From Podarcis raffonei (lineage: Eukaryota; Chordata; Lepidosauria; Squamata; Lacertidae): a stretch of 64,000 bases of DNA. The translations under genes were made by a program, and so were the position numbers. Positions within the stretch are counted from its first letter, which is position 1, and each line of letters starts with the position of its first letter. The notes under the pieces were generated by a model. It had not been told where the DNA came from. It did not search any database and was given only the letters and a program-made list of their open reading frames with translations. Below, piece after piece: positions 10,886 through 23,700 of this stretch. The stretch spans positions 43,053,804 through 43,117,803 of the forward strand of contig NC_070605.1 in the NCBI RefSeq assembly GCF_027172205.1, read 5' to 3'.

Positions 10886-11392
10886 TGCATGCCTGTGTTT
10901 CATTTCATTTTTCATTTGATAGCAGTATTAAGGACATTTTAAAGTCTCAGGGAGCTTTGAACTTGGCTACAGATCTGCTGGTCAGGCCACTTACCGTGAG
11001 GTAGGAACTCTTTAGAAACTCCAGCAGAGGCAATTCTACAGCACCTTCTGTTACCTTGTTTCATTTGTGAATTTAGAAATCTGAAGTCTCTCACAGCAGT
11101 GCTATTTTTCTAGAAAAAGAGGTGCCAGAACACCTCCCTCTTTCTCTTAGAATGGCAATGGTACCCACTTGAGAAAGGGCCGGGACTGAGTTCTGATCAG
11201 TTCCAGCTAAAAAACCCCTCTGCCCAACAGCATATTAATCAGATCTACACCAATATGTTATTCTCACTGGACGCAGTAAACAATAGTTCTTCCTTTTCTT
11301 TCTGAGACGGTAGTAAACATCTTTGGGAACTCCTGTAATTTCAGCTTTTCCTCATATGACTTTCATTTTAGATCATTCATCATCCCTGCATC

Positions 11393-11549
11393 CATGGGCA
11401 TAGCCAGGGGGGATGGAGGAGCAGTTGCCCCCCATCAAGTAAATAAAAATACTTAGCTAACTGACCAATTGCATCGCAAATAACTCAGTTTTGTTCTCCC
11501 CCAACATAAAGCCTCCCCCCCACTCCAATAAATTCTGGCTACGTTCATG
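11393..11549. mobile_element. Small hAT MITE with 8-bp target duplication
   Basis: Inverted ends CATGGGCATAGCC and GGCTACGTTCATG, flanked by the perfect 8-bp duplication CCTGCATC (11385-11392, 11550-11557). 157 bp, non-coding. Confidence 0.75.
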
Positions 11550-12219
11550 CCTGCATCAAGTTCTAGTCATTCTGTCCCTGAAAGCCTCTTGATAATCTCG
11601 CCTAGGAATCAGCATCTGAAAACAGTTTTCCACCTATAGTTGTTTACCTGTTTATGTATGACTGCTTCTAGAGTCTGGGATCCAAGGCTTAGTTGTGGTA
11701 CAGCATAACTTGTGTCACAGCATCATAAAAAAAATGCATCAGCAAGATATATGCTCTGACTTTAGCCTTCTGTTGTGTCAACCTAATACTGTATGTACTT
11801 GCCAGCACATAAAGTGTGAACCAGTGTTCTTCATTTGTTTTATCTTCGCGAGCAATTGATTAAGATGGTAAAAAACTGATGCACATTACACAGGACTGGC
11901 TCTGGAACTGCTTTCAATTAATTATATGTTGATTGATTGATTATTTAATTATTGCTCCAAGCACAATTGTGTGTTCTCTACTGTTTGATAACGAATTCTT
12001 ATGCAATTGCTGATGCCCTGAGTATCATATGCCACCGTGGAAGCCATGTGCTAAATTGATTGATAAGATAGATTGATAGATTAATGTGGGTTGCAGAGTG
12101 GGTAGGGGAACAGAACTGTCAAGAAAAAGCAATACTACCTATAAATTAAACTAAATCACCTGAACTGCACAAACATCCTGCATTTCTCTCTGTAACTTTT
12201 TGCCGTTTCACTGCTTCAG

Positions 12220-12336
12220 TCAAGGTGGTCTTGGAAAATATGATGTACACACAGAAGAGAAAACTGATGTTCTCCACACCCGTTCTAACGTGGTTCCTCT
12301 GGCTTGGCCTCTTTGTGCTTCCTTTTGGTTGTTCAG
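12220..12336 (+). CDS. CD80: CD80 exon with start codon and signal peptide
   Basis: A pyrimidine-rich tract ending in AG at 12218-12219 precedes the exon and GTAAGC follows at 12337. Coding begins at ATG 12240, with a second ATG directly after it; both have A at -3. The 32 residues have a basic start (KRK) and a hydrophobic core ([16 protein letters not shown]), a typical secretory signal. The exon ends in phase 1 and joins the IgV exon to make Asp33. Positions 12220-12239 would be 5' UTR. A further non-coding exon upstream is expected but not located. Confidence 0.85.
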
Positions 12337-14008
12337 GTAAGCCCAACAATTCACTGTGTTTGTCCTCATAAGAGCATTACTTGACATTCCTTGCTTATTC
12401 CCAAGAGGAACTGGTGTGTGTGTGTGTTTAAAAAGTGGTGGATGCTTCATTCTTTGCACTGAACTCAATGAGACTTACTTCTAAATAAGCGTACACAGGA
12501 CTGTGGTTTACAATTTAGGAGTTTCTGTGTGAATTTCAGCTTTGCCATGAAATCAGCAGCATTAGGCAAGCCTCAGCTCAGCCTTCCATTTGCTATATGG
12601 TGATGGAATGTGCTGGACAGCATCTGCCCAGGTGTTCTTCAATAACTCAAAATTCTCAGTAGTTTATCTTGTAACAGGATGCTGGTTGTGCTGTGGTCTA
12701 AACCACTGAGCCTAGGACTTGTCGATCAGAAGGTCGGTGGTTTGAATCCCCGCGACGGGGTGAGCTCCCATTGCTCAGTCCCAGCTCCTGTCCACCTAGC
12801 AGTTTGAAAGCACGTCAAAGTGCAAGTAGATAAATAGTGGGAAGGTAAACGGCGTTTCCATGCGCTGCTCTGGTTTTGGTGTTCCATTGTGCCAGAAGCG
12901 GCATAGTCATGCTGGCCACATGACACGGAAAAACTGTCTGCAGACAAATGCCAGCTCCCTCAACCTATAGAGCGAGATGAGTGCACAACCCCAGAGTCAT
13001 CCGTGACTGGACGTAATGGTCAAGGGTACCTTTACTTTTATCTTGTAACAAAAACAGTCAATGTGTCAATAGAATCAGCCTCCAAACTGAGGAATTGAAA
13101 AGAAGCCAATGTAAATGCTGCTCTTTAAAATAGAATCCAGGACATTACTGGCCAGCAGAGATGGAGGAGAAATTCACTTCTCATTTTAAGCCAAACCTAT
13201 CAAATTAGCACTTTTGAAAACGATAAGAGAACCAAAGCATCTTTCAAGATTCGCACGTTCCTGATTTTTCGCAATACATTTCTCCAACCACCAACGTTTA
13301 CACAAATGCATATATGTTAGGGGAAAGTGTGCATTGAATATATACATGAAAAGAGCATTGCAAAAATGTGCTGTTTTAGGAGAAATTGCTGGCAAAAGTG
13401 TGTGTATACACAAGTCAAAATGCATACAAATATGTATTTATGAGGAGACAGTTGCATAATAGTGAAGAATTTTCATGCGGGTTTTTTTTTCCTTTAAAAA
13501 ATCACAAACTGCTGCAGAAATGTGGAAAACTGAATTTAAGACTGGAAAATTGAGAAACTGGGAGAACTAAAATTGGCAGATCCTTACATCCCCACTGGCT
13601 AGTTAGCTTATCTGCTTTGGAGAAACTGATGGGAAATGCCATAATATAAGATTGCCAAGCATTAGAACGTCGAGTTTTGATGAGAATGGATCAGTATGGT
13701 TTCTCCTAAGGGAAGTCCTGCCTCACCAACGTTTTGGAAATTTTTGAAGATGTAAACAAACTTGTGGGTGGGGAACAGTCCAGTCGAGTAGGGTAATCCA
13801 CAGAGAAGCATGTGCCACCTTCACTATACAGCTTTCTTAGAATGCTGAGGACACAGCTCTTCACCCTGGTCTTTGACACCTTATATATGTGTATTTTAGG
13901 GCACATCCTATTCCTATGACTGTTATTTGTTTTAACTATTTTAACTATTTAATATTCAACATTGTAACCAACCCTGGGACCTGCTGGGTATAAAATAATA
14001 ATAATAAC

Positions 14009-14043
<35 letters not shown>

Positions 14044-17000
14044 GGTGAAAATAATAATAATGGATATTATCTACAGAGATTTTCAATACACTTTTGATAA
14101 ATCCTTTAGCAAAGGCTCTTATTTAGACTTAGCAGCTGAGGAATAGGAAGGTTGGTATTCTTATGTACAGTGGTACCTTGGGTTACATACGCTTCAGGTT
14201 ACATACGCTTCAGGTTGCAGACTCCTCTAACCTAGAAATAGTACCTCGGGTTAAGAACTTTGCTTCAGGCTGAGAACAGAAATTGTTCGGCGGCAGCACA
14301 GCAGCAACAGGAGGCCCCATTAGCTAAAGTGGTGCTTCAGGTTAAGAACAGTTTCAGGTTAAGAACGGACCTCCAGAATGAATTATGTACGTAACCAGAG
14401 GTACCACTATATTAAGTAAAGGTAGAAATACCTCTGATAGTGAAGTCCAGTCACGGACAACTCTGGGGTTGTGCGCTCATCTCGCTCTATAGGCCGAGGG
14501 AGCCGGTGTTTGTCCGCAGACAGCTTCCGGGTCATGTGGCCAGCATGACTAAGCCGCTTTTGGCGAACCAGAGCAGCACATGGAAACGTTGTTTACCTTC
14601 CCACCAGAGCGGTACCTATTTATCTACCTGCACTTTGACGTGCTTTTGAACTGCTAGGTTGGTTGGAGCTGGGACCGAGCAACGGGAGCTCACCCTGTTG
14701 CAGGGATTCAAACCGCCAACCTTCTGCTAGGCTTTGTGGTTTAGACCACAGCGCCACCCGCGTCCCTCATTCTTATGTATTAGTAACTGATTAAACAAGA
14801 AGAGAGTAGGAAAAAGCAGGCAGTTTTCACAATGGATAGTAAATTGTAGAGTCCCATAAGGATCCATAATGTGCCAGTGATTTAAAGCATACATTTTCTA
14901 GAGTCAAAGTTGATCCTTGAAATGGCCGAGTTTGCAGATCACACCAATTTACTCAAGGTGATGAAAATGCAAGTGGACTGCAGAGAAGTCAAAAAAAGTT
15001 ATCTCCAAACTTGGTGACTAGACAGCAAAATGCTTCTGTGTAGGCCCTTGTAGAGTAACATATATTGGGGCACATATGCCTAACTTCACTTATAGATTGG
15101 CAGGGTAACTTATCAGGAAATAGAACTTCAGCTCATTGAACACATCAGTTCAGTTTGTAGTAGCTGCATGAGGTTAAAACTGGATGTAGTAGTACAAATA
15201 CCGGTAATCTGTTTTCAAATGGACACACTAAGGAATAATTCACCTGCATTGATATTTATTTCAACGATACAACCAGTTTCTCAAGAAGTACTTTTTCAGG
15301 GGCAAAAAAGATGCAATGGATCTGATTATAGAATTAAAGTTCGTGTGTTTGCAGTCAGGGGGAAAGTACCTCATCACTTCATGACTAAGGAGAGATTGAG
15401 TGTGAGTGAGATTCATAGACTACGTGGGTGGCAGGTGAATTCCCCATGGGTGTAATGTTGGCAACCTCAGGTTTAGATGGACATTTGGTCTAATCCAGCA
15501 GGGCTCTTTTAATGTTTTCATGAATAATAATACCAACCTACCTTGCCAAGTGGTTGTGGGATTGTAAGTTTATTTCTCTGAAGCACTGAGTGCTTTAAAG
15601 TGGTATCTAATTGTTTATTTATTTGTGTTATATTGTAATGGGAAATGTAGGACAGGGACTTCCCAAGGATACGTGTTGTTCAGCAGTGGGAGAGTCTACT
15701 CAGAAGGTAGTGGACTGCCCTTTGCTGGAGGTTTTAAGCAGAGGCTGGATGACCAGGTATCAAAGAGATGCAATAGTAGTGGATTTCTTACATCAACAGA
15801 GGGTTGGACAAGATGATCTTTGAGGTTGCTTTCAACTCTGAGTCTATGAATGTGCTAAGGTTCTTATCATCCCTTCAGACACTGTTATTAGGCTGGAGAG
15901 GATATAAGCCTTTGTGGGTTTTCCTGTTTTGGTGGAAGATGTCAGACTGCTCTTGCTCAGATCAAAGGTACCAGGTCTTACCTTTACTCCCGGGTTGATC
16001 TCTTGCTATCACACACATATAAGATTCTTTTGCAACTTTATGTTGGTTTTATGACTCGCGCTGGTGGACTTTGCCTTTCTCTCAGGTGACTGGTGTCAAG
16101 CGGCACATTTCTCAAATTACTTGGATTAGTGAGTTGCTAGGGTGGGCAAATCAAAAGAAGAGGCAATGCAAAGAGATTGTTTGATGAAGTATTTAGTCCA
16201 ACATGAGCACAAAATTTATTTAGTTCTCTGGGTATTCCAAAGATCTGGAAGCTCGGAGTCAACACTCTCCAGTTGTCAGAATGTTAGTCTTGGACCTTGG
16301 AGAGCTATTTTCAAATCCCAAATCACTGAACAACCTTAACCAAATCACTGTGGTTTAGCCTCCTTAATGATTCAAAATGGTACACAGTTCCAACATTCCA
16401 TTGTGGGAACATTAATATCCATCTTCTGGCTGCTTATAAAGATTAATGGTTTGTAACCACTTCATACAGTACAGTAAAAAAAAAAAAAATCTTAATAATA
16501 AGGTCCCCAAGGTGCTGACTGGGAAGAACTTATTTTCTTATTCTTTTGTACTTATTCCCCATCTGCTGATGAAGCAAGAGACTTTAGAAAAGGAATGGGG
16601 AACTTGGATCTCTCCATATGTTGTTGGACTGTGGCTCCATCAGCCTCAGCCAACAAGGCCAATTGTCACAAATGAAATGAGTTTGAGTTCAACATCATCT
16701 AGAGGGGCATAAGTTATCCACCCCTGCTATAGAGGGATTCATGGCACACACACCCCAATATGAGAAAAATCTCAAGCCTGAATTATGGTGGGACCCTGGA
16801 GTAAATGGCCTACTTCCCATATCATAACTTAACACAGTGTTGCCAAGCCGTGAGGACAATTCTGCACCTAATCAGAAGCAGTGAAGTGCTAAAGTTCTGC
16901 TGAGCACAGAAGTGGCTCCAGAGAAAAAAAATAACCCAAGGGGAGACCCATCTCACATATTACAAGCAGAAACAAGCCTATGCTTGTTTATGATATGAGG

Positions 17001-17082
17001 CATACAATCATCCCATTTTTCTAATTCAGACAGGGTGGGCACACTGCTTTTAGAATCGGCACTTATGTGTATATATACACAC

Positions 17083-17113
<31 letters not shown>

Positions 17114-17752
17114 CACATACACACACACACACATACATACACGCATTGAAAGGACAATGGATGGGACCATGTATCGTCAAATCTTGGATGAGTACCTCCT
17201 TCCCGCAACCAGGGCATTGAAAATGGGTCGAGGATGGGTATTCCAGCATGACAATGACCCAAAACACACAGACAAGGCAACAAAGGAGTGGCTCAAGAAG
17301 CAGCACATTAAGGTCCTGGAGTGGCCTAGCCAGTCTCCAGACCTTAATCCCATTGAAAATCTGTGGTGGGAGCTGAAGGTTCGAGTAGCTACACATCAGC
17401 CCCAAAATCTTACTGTCTTGGAGAGGATCTGCAAACAGGAGTGGGGCAAAATACCTCCTGAGATGTGTGCAAACCTGGTGGCCACCTACAAGAAACGTCT
17501 GACCTCTGTAATTGCCAACAAGGGTTTTGCCACCAAGTACTAAGTCATCTTTTGCAAAGGGATCAAATACTTACTTCACTCATTATAATGCACATCAATC
17601 TCTGACTTTTGTCTTCTGAGTTTCTGGGGGTTTTCCTGCTGTTATTCTGTCTCTCACAGCTATAATAAACCTACCATTAAAATTATGGACTGGTCATTTC
17701 TTCGACAGAGGGCAAACGGGCAAATTTAGCAGGGGATCAAATACTTCCCCCC

Positions 17753-17798
<46 letters not shown>

Positions 17799-20700
17799 AA
17801 ATTACTTTAATTTAATACAATTTCTTAAAATCAGGTTTCCCACTCTACACACGTTTCTTCATAATAGAGGAGGACAAGAGAAAAAAAGACCATTACAAAA
17901 CCATAAGAAAGCACAAAGCTCCTTGTTCTCCCCTTTTCCTTTCAGGCTGTTGTAAGTATTCTCAAATTTCAGAAAGCCATTCAAATAGCTTCAGAAAACT
18001 TGTCCCGGTTCTTTTGGCAGTTGATTGATTACAGCCCATTAGCATATGATGCTTTGGGAGTGCCTCTTGATTAATGTCGATTATCCAGATTGAGGAGGAA
18101 GCTTCCGCAAATCATACCGGTAACAGAGGCTTGTCCATGGCAGGGGCACACTCCCAGATCGCTCCCATTCTGCCTTTCAAGTTGACAGACACAGGATTGC
18201 GCAACACTGCGGGATGCTGTGAACTCCCCAGACCCCAATGAGGAGTATCAAGAGGATTTACATCTCATTTCCTCTCTTTCTCCTGCCTGAACTTCTTTGC
18301 AGCCCCCGGAGGGCTACGAAGAACAACCACCATTGATCTAGGATGGGGCTGGAAACCAGCACTTATGCATTCTTGCCCCTTCCACAGCACTACATATGTC
18401 TCATCAGTTGAGTTTACAAATGGCAGCTTAAATGGGTCACATAGGCCACAGTGATGGTTGTATCAATTTTCTGAATATAGTGGCATGATCATCCACAGAG
18501 GGAGAGGGAGCTGTCCCCACTTCTGATGAACCATAATCCTAACTTTCATTTTAAAGAGAAAGATAATAAGTTTCTAGCATTTGTAGAATTATAGAATTGT
18601 AGAGCTGGGAGGAAAGCAATGACAAACCTAGACAGCATCTTAAAAAGCAGACATCACCTTGCCAACAAAGGTCCGTATAGTTAAAGCTATGGTTTTCCCA
18701 GTAGTGATGTATGGAAGTGAGAGCTGGACCATAAAGAAGGCTGATTGCCAAAGAATTGATGCTTTTGAATTATGGTGTTGGAGGAGACTCTTGAGAGTCC
18801 CATGGACTGCAAGAAGATCAAACCTCTCTATTCTTAAGGAAATCAGCCCTGAGTGCTCACTGGAAGGACAGATCGTGAAGCTGAGGCCACCTCATGAGAA
18901 GAGAAGACTCCCTGGAAAAGACCCTGATGTTGGGAAAGATGGAGGGCACAAGGAGAAGGGGATGACAGAGGACAAGATGGTTGGATAGTGTTCTCGAAGC
19001 TACCAGCATGAGTTTGACCAATCTGCGGGAGGCAGTGGAAGACAGGAGTGCCTGGCGTGCTCTGGTCCATGGGGTCACGAAGAGTCGGACACAACTAAAT
19101 GACTAAACAACAACAATGAGAGCTGGAAGGGACCACAAGGGTCATTTAGACCTAACCCCTTCAATGCAGGAATCTTTTGTCCAACATGCAGCTGCAACCC
19201 ACAACACTGAGATTAAGAGTCTCATGCTCAACCAACTGACCTATCTCGGCAGAACATGATACAGTATATAAGGCAAAATGTACAGTCTCTGTCTCTGTCT
19301 CTCTGTCTCTCTCTCTCTCTCTCATAAAATAGTCTGTTCCATTGGTGTTTTAGCACCCCCACCTCAAAATAAAACACAACACCTGTGGATGTCCAACAAT
19401 ACTGGAACGAGTGTGCGACCTCTACAGGACTTTGGGCCAGAAGGTCAATACTCATCTCGGCAGAATGAGTTCCCCCAAATGCAGTGAGGCTGGCTTATCC
19501 CATTTTTGTCATAAATAAAGTACTGTGCATTCCCATCTGATGAGGGAGCATTATTCTAAAAGTACGTAACCTCGCCATATGCTCTGGCATGTGCTTTTGC
19601 AGTGGCAGGGCTGCCCAAAGACATTCTGTGTGAGGCAGAGCAGCAGGTGGCAAACCTCCCACCCGATTCCAGGCACATATTACCCCAGGCCAGCCAAGTT
19701 ATATTGGGACCTGGGGCAGAAAATCCCACAAGCACCTCTCCCCTTTCCTCAGATGTAAGAATACATTAAATAAGTAACCATTTGCTGTCCCGTCATTGTC
19801 GCTTAAAATCGCCTGGCTGAGGCAACTTGCTCTTCAGCCACTACTGTCTTTATTGATGCAGTACAGTCTGGTGTGGTTTACTTGCACACTGCTTTTTAGC
19901 ACAAAGGTCCGCAAAGCAGTGAACAACGTTACTACATATTAGTACAAAATAAGCCCATGTATCTAAGTAGACTTCGTAATTTATAAAGTAGCACTATATG
20001 GATTGGCAGCTAAGAAGATCAGGAGAAAAGAATGGTCAAGTGCAATGGTGATTCAGACATTTAAGCTGCCACACTCTACCTGAGAACCCCTTGCTTTTCT
20101 ATCGTATGCAACAAATAATTTTTAGGAGAAGTGATTGTGGTTTATTGTACCTGCAGTACCTGATGTTTTTATGGTTTTTATGGTTATTGTTGCTTTTCTT
20201 TTTGTTCCCTTTGTGAATAATGCCATGGCCTTTGGCTAGTGCAATAAAGTTTATGATGATGATGATGTATGTAAGTACGCTACATAAAATATCTCAATTA
20301 AAACAATATTAAACAGTGGCAGGATTTTCAGTGGCAAGTGCCATGGAAAAACGTCAGGAGGTCGCAGTGGGGCTGAGCTCTGCTCCCTTTTTCACTGTTT
20401 CGGTCACTTTGCCCCTCAGGGAAGCCAGAAGGCAAACGGAGGGATGGCAGAGGCCTCGAGCCAGGCAGTTCGTCTCCACTGACCTCTCACACATTTCATC
20501 AAGCCTTTGAGAGTAAGGGCTTCTGACAAATGGTGGAGCCAGCTGTGGACAATGGACACAGCATTCTGTCTCCTACTTCCTTTGAATTCAGAAATCTGCT
20601 TTTCCCCTCTTTCTGAAATCATGCCTTAAGCAACACCGAAATGTGAAACAACAACTTAAGAATGAGTTTGGGGGAAACCCCAAAGAAAACAGGGGAAAGT

Positions 20701-23700
20701 GTTAACCAAATTAAGCAAATAGAAATTGAAATCACACACACCTCTACCCACACCCACACCAAAGTGTACTGAATGAAATGTGTCTTGTAATGCTGGATAC
20801 AGTTTGGTCTCAAATCATTTGTGTCTGGGGCCAAACTAGGAGTGGCATGGAGTCACACCAGTTTACCTCACCAGTGAGGGAGCAAGGTCCTGGTGAGCTT
20901 TGTGGCCCACGTGAGGATTCACAGACAAGCATCCCAGTCTTTCATCACTAAATCGCACAGTCCCTTTGAGCTAAAAGCTGCTATGGGAAAGATTTCAGTT
21001 TGCTCTATAGGCAGGGGGTTAACCTTCCACGACCTTAATCCACACATACATACACGCTGCTGTGAGTTGAGAAGAAGAAGAAATGCAGATATTGTACCTG
21101 TCATTTTCTCTTCCATAGCTAATTGCAGCTTTGGAGAGTAGAGACAAGGGAAAAGGTTAAGCAATCCACCAAACTGCCCTCCTCCAGTGGCTGCTTTTAA
21201 CTATATCTATGGTCACTTCCAGACAAGCTGTTCACTCAGCATTCATTCTTATTTTTTCATAGGGTGGGTTATATGACATTGCAGGAAGCAATTAACACCT
21301 CACACTTTCCAAATCATTTCCTTATCACTTTCCTTATTGCAAAAAAGGGCTAATTTGGGGGGAAGTGGGTTTGCTGTGCAACGCCACCAAATCTACTTTA
21401 ATTGTGCTACCTGAATTCGCCAGAAAATAGAAACAGGCTGGGATTGCCCTAGTTTGAGTATCAGCAATCTTGCTGATGATGGTATTGATCTGAAATAAAT
21501 AAACTTGGCCAGTGATATGGCCCCTGTCAAAACCACCACATTGGGCCATTTGGACCACCCAACCTAATGCAGTGCACAGCCCACAAATACTCCTTGTTTT
21601 GCGGACTGCCTAGGATGGCTGAAATGGTGGAGGGGGGCGGGCTTGTCAAGCACCTGGCACTCAGCAGTCATTACCAGCAAGCTGCATTTGCCTTGCTGTG
21701 TCGCAGGTTGAGTCAGCCTACTTTCAAAGACACAGGGACTGATTTGTGCTGTCCCTTGCATTTTGAAAAAAGAAATGCTGGAAACAGTTACAGTGGTACC
21801 TCGGGTTAAGAACTTAATTCGTTCTGGAGGTCCGTTCTTAACCTGAAACTGTTCTTAACCTGAGGTACCACTTTAGCTAATGGGGCCTCCCGCTGCCGCC
21901 GCGCGATTTCTGTTCTCATCCTGAAGCAAAGTTCTTAACCCGAGGTACTATTTCTGAGTTAGCTGAGTTTGTAACCTGAAGTGTCTGTGACCTGAAGCTT
22001 CTGTAACCTGAGGTAACACTGTATATGCTAACAGCAATACTCCATCTTGGGTTACATTCCAGGTTCCTTTCGGCCACTCCCTCTCCCTGCTTCTGGGAAA
22101 CCCCTAATATATTTCTAATACTTCCTTCCTGCTGATCTCTTACAGGAGTCTTGCGTCACATTGTGCACTGATCCAATGCGCACGAGATTAATAACATTCT
22201 AGAAATGATTTTTTGTGGTGATGACAGCTTTCCTCATTTGGAGGACAGTGCTGTGTTGACATTGCATAGTCTGTGGCCAATGTTTCACAGTTTGTGGGCG
22301 TGCAGTTTTACAGCTGCAGCCATATGCCTAGGTCTGGATTTTGATTCTACTTGGATATTGTATGAATCTTCTTAAATCTTGTAATACTGGAGAACAGAAG
22401 TAGATTAAATCTGGAGTTGGCCAAGCAGGACAGCTCTCTCCACCTTCTGTGGCAAACCTGAATGCTTCCTATACACCAGTGTATTCTGCAGTCTGTGGAA
22501 TAATGGTGTGTAGGAGAGCCTTCTCTGCGGTGGCCCCCAGGTTCTGGAACTCTCTCTCCCCTCTGAGATGTATCTGGCTCTGTCATTGTATGTATTTCGC
22601 TGGCACATCAAGATGCATCTCTTCACCCAGAGTGGCTGGGTAGATAAGTGGTGCAAATATGTTGTTGTTGTCATTATGTATTAAAGTAGATTTTGTGATT
22701 CCTCCCTCCAGTGTAGTCGTGCTGGTTACAGTTTTAGCTGAAGTTATAATTATTATGTTAAGCTGCATTATGGAATTATATGCATCCTGCCTGAGGACCT
22801 CACGATGAAGCATGGGCTATAAATTGAATAAAGGGATGAGTATTAATTTACTCTGCATTTGCCTGCATCCTACTGCTTCTTAAAGCTGGTAAAGTGTTTG
22901 TTCTTTTTAATACAGATAGACAGCAAAATTATCTATACTAAGTTATCAACAGCTCAAAATTTAACTCAGAAGATACAGGGTGTGAAATGGCAATCTGTCA
23001 CTGCGTAGTGCCTGAATATTTATGTACATGAATTTTGCATGCTTGGGCACTAGAGCCCAGATGTAGCCAGTATCTACTCTTGAGATGCAGTTGCTAGAGT
23101 CTAGGGGAGAGCTGAACTCTGTGTGCAGCTTGGGAGTGCTCCAGGACTTAGAACTGACCCAGTTATTAGCAGTGGCCGGAAGCACTTCTCAGCTGCTTCA
23201 GCTGGTGTGTTGGTTGCTTGTAGAAATCTGACATGGCCATTCATTCCTCTCTCTCCCCGCCCTCATTACATCAAGGTTGGATTATTGTAACAGTCTGCAA
23301 GAGTCTGCCTTGAGAAAGCATTTGGAAGCAGCCAGACTGTTGTCCAATGTGAGTTGCTCAGTCGTATCACTTCAGCAATGTTCAGGCACACCAAGTTGCC
23401 TATTTGGTCCTGGGATCAATTTTTATCCTTTAAAACTTTAACTAGCCTGGGACCCAGGATCTAGAGTTAGGGTTAGCAGGGAGGTGGCCATGTTTGTGGA
23501 CAACACCAAATGATTCAAAGAGCTCTGAAAGGCTTTATGCTGAATACAAGCGCATGGGCAGGCACACTGGAGATGCATGCTGCAGTCCGCAGCCAGGAAT
23601 GGCCGTCTTTCTGTCTGCTCCCTTGGTCCCTTTCAAAGCAAGACAGTCAGGTGACCAAGCCAGCAGAAAGCAGATGTGGCCACCATCAGGATCCTGACTT

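Larger units (their letters stand above)
8257..12219. other. Upstream flank of CD80
   Basis: Apart from MITEs at 10745 and 11393, no exon or CpG island is seen. The CD80 promoter and a non-coding first exon should lie here or further left. One candidate donor is CTTACT|GTAAGT at 10472, just after a TATTTATACC sequence at about 10398, but nothing else supports it. Confidence 0.4.

Noticed and set aside
17067-17143. N-terminal Tyr-Thr-His run of the 158-codon frame
   Set aside because: Translation of an AC/AT microsatellite that happens to be in frame with the Tc1 transposase.
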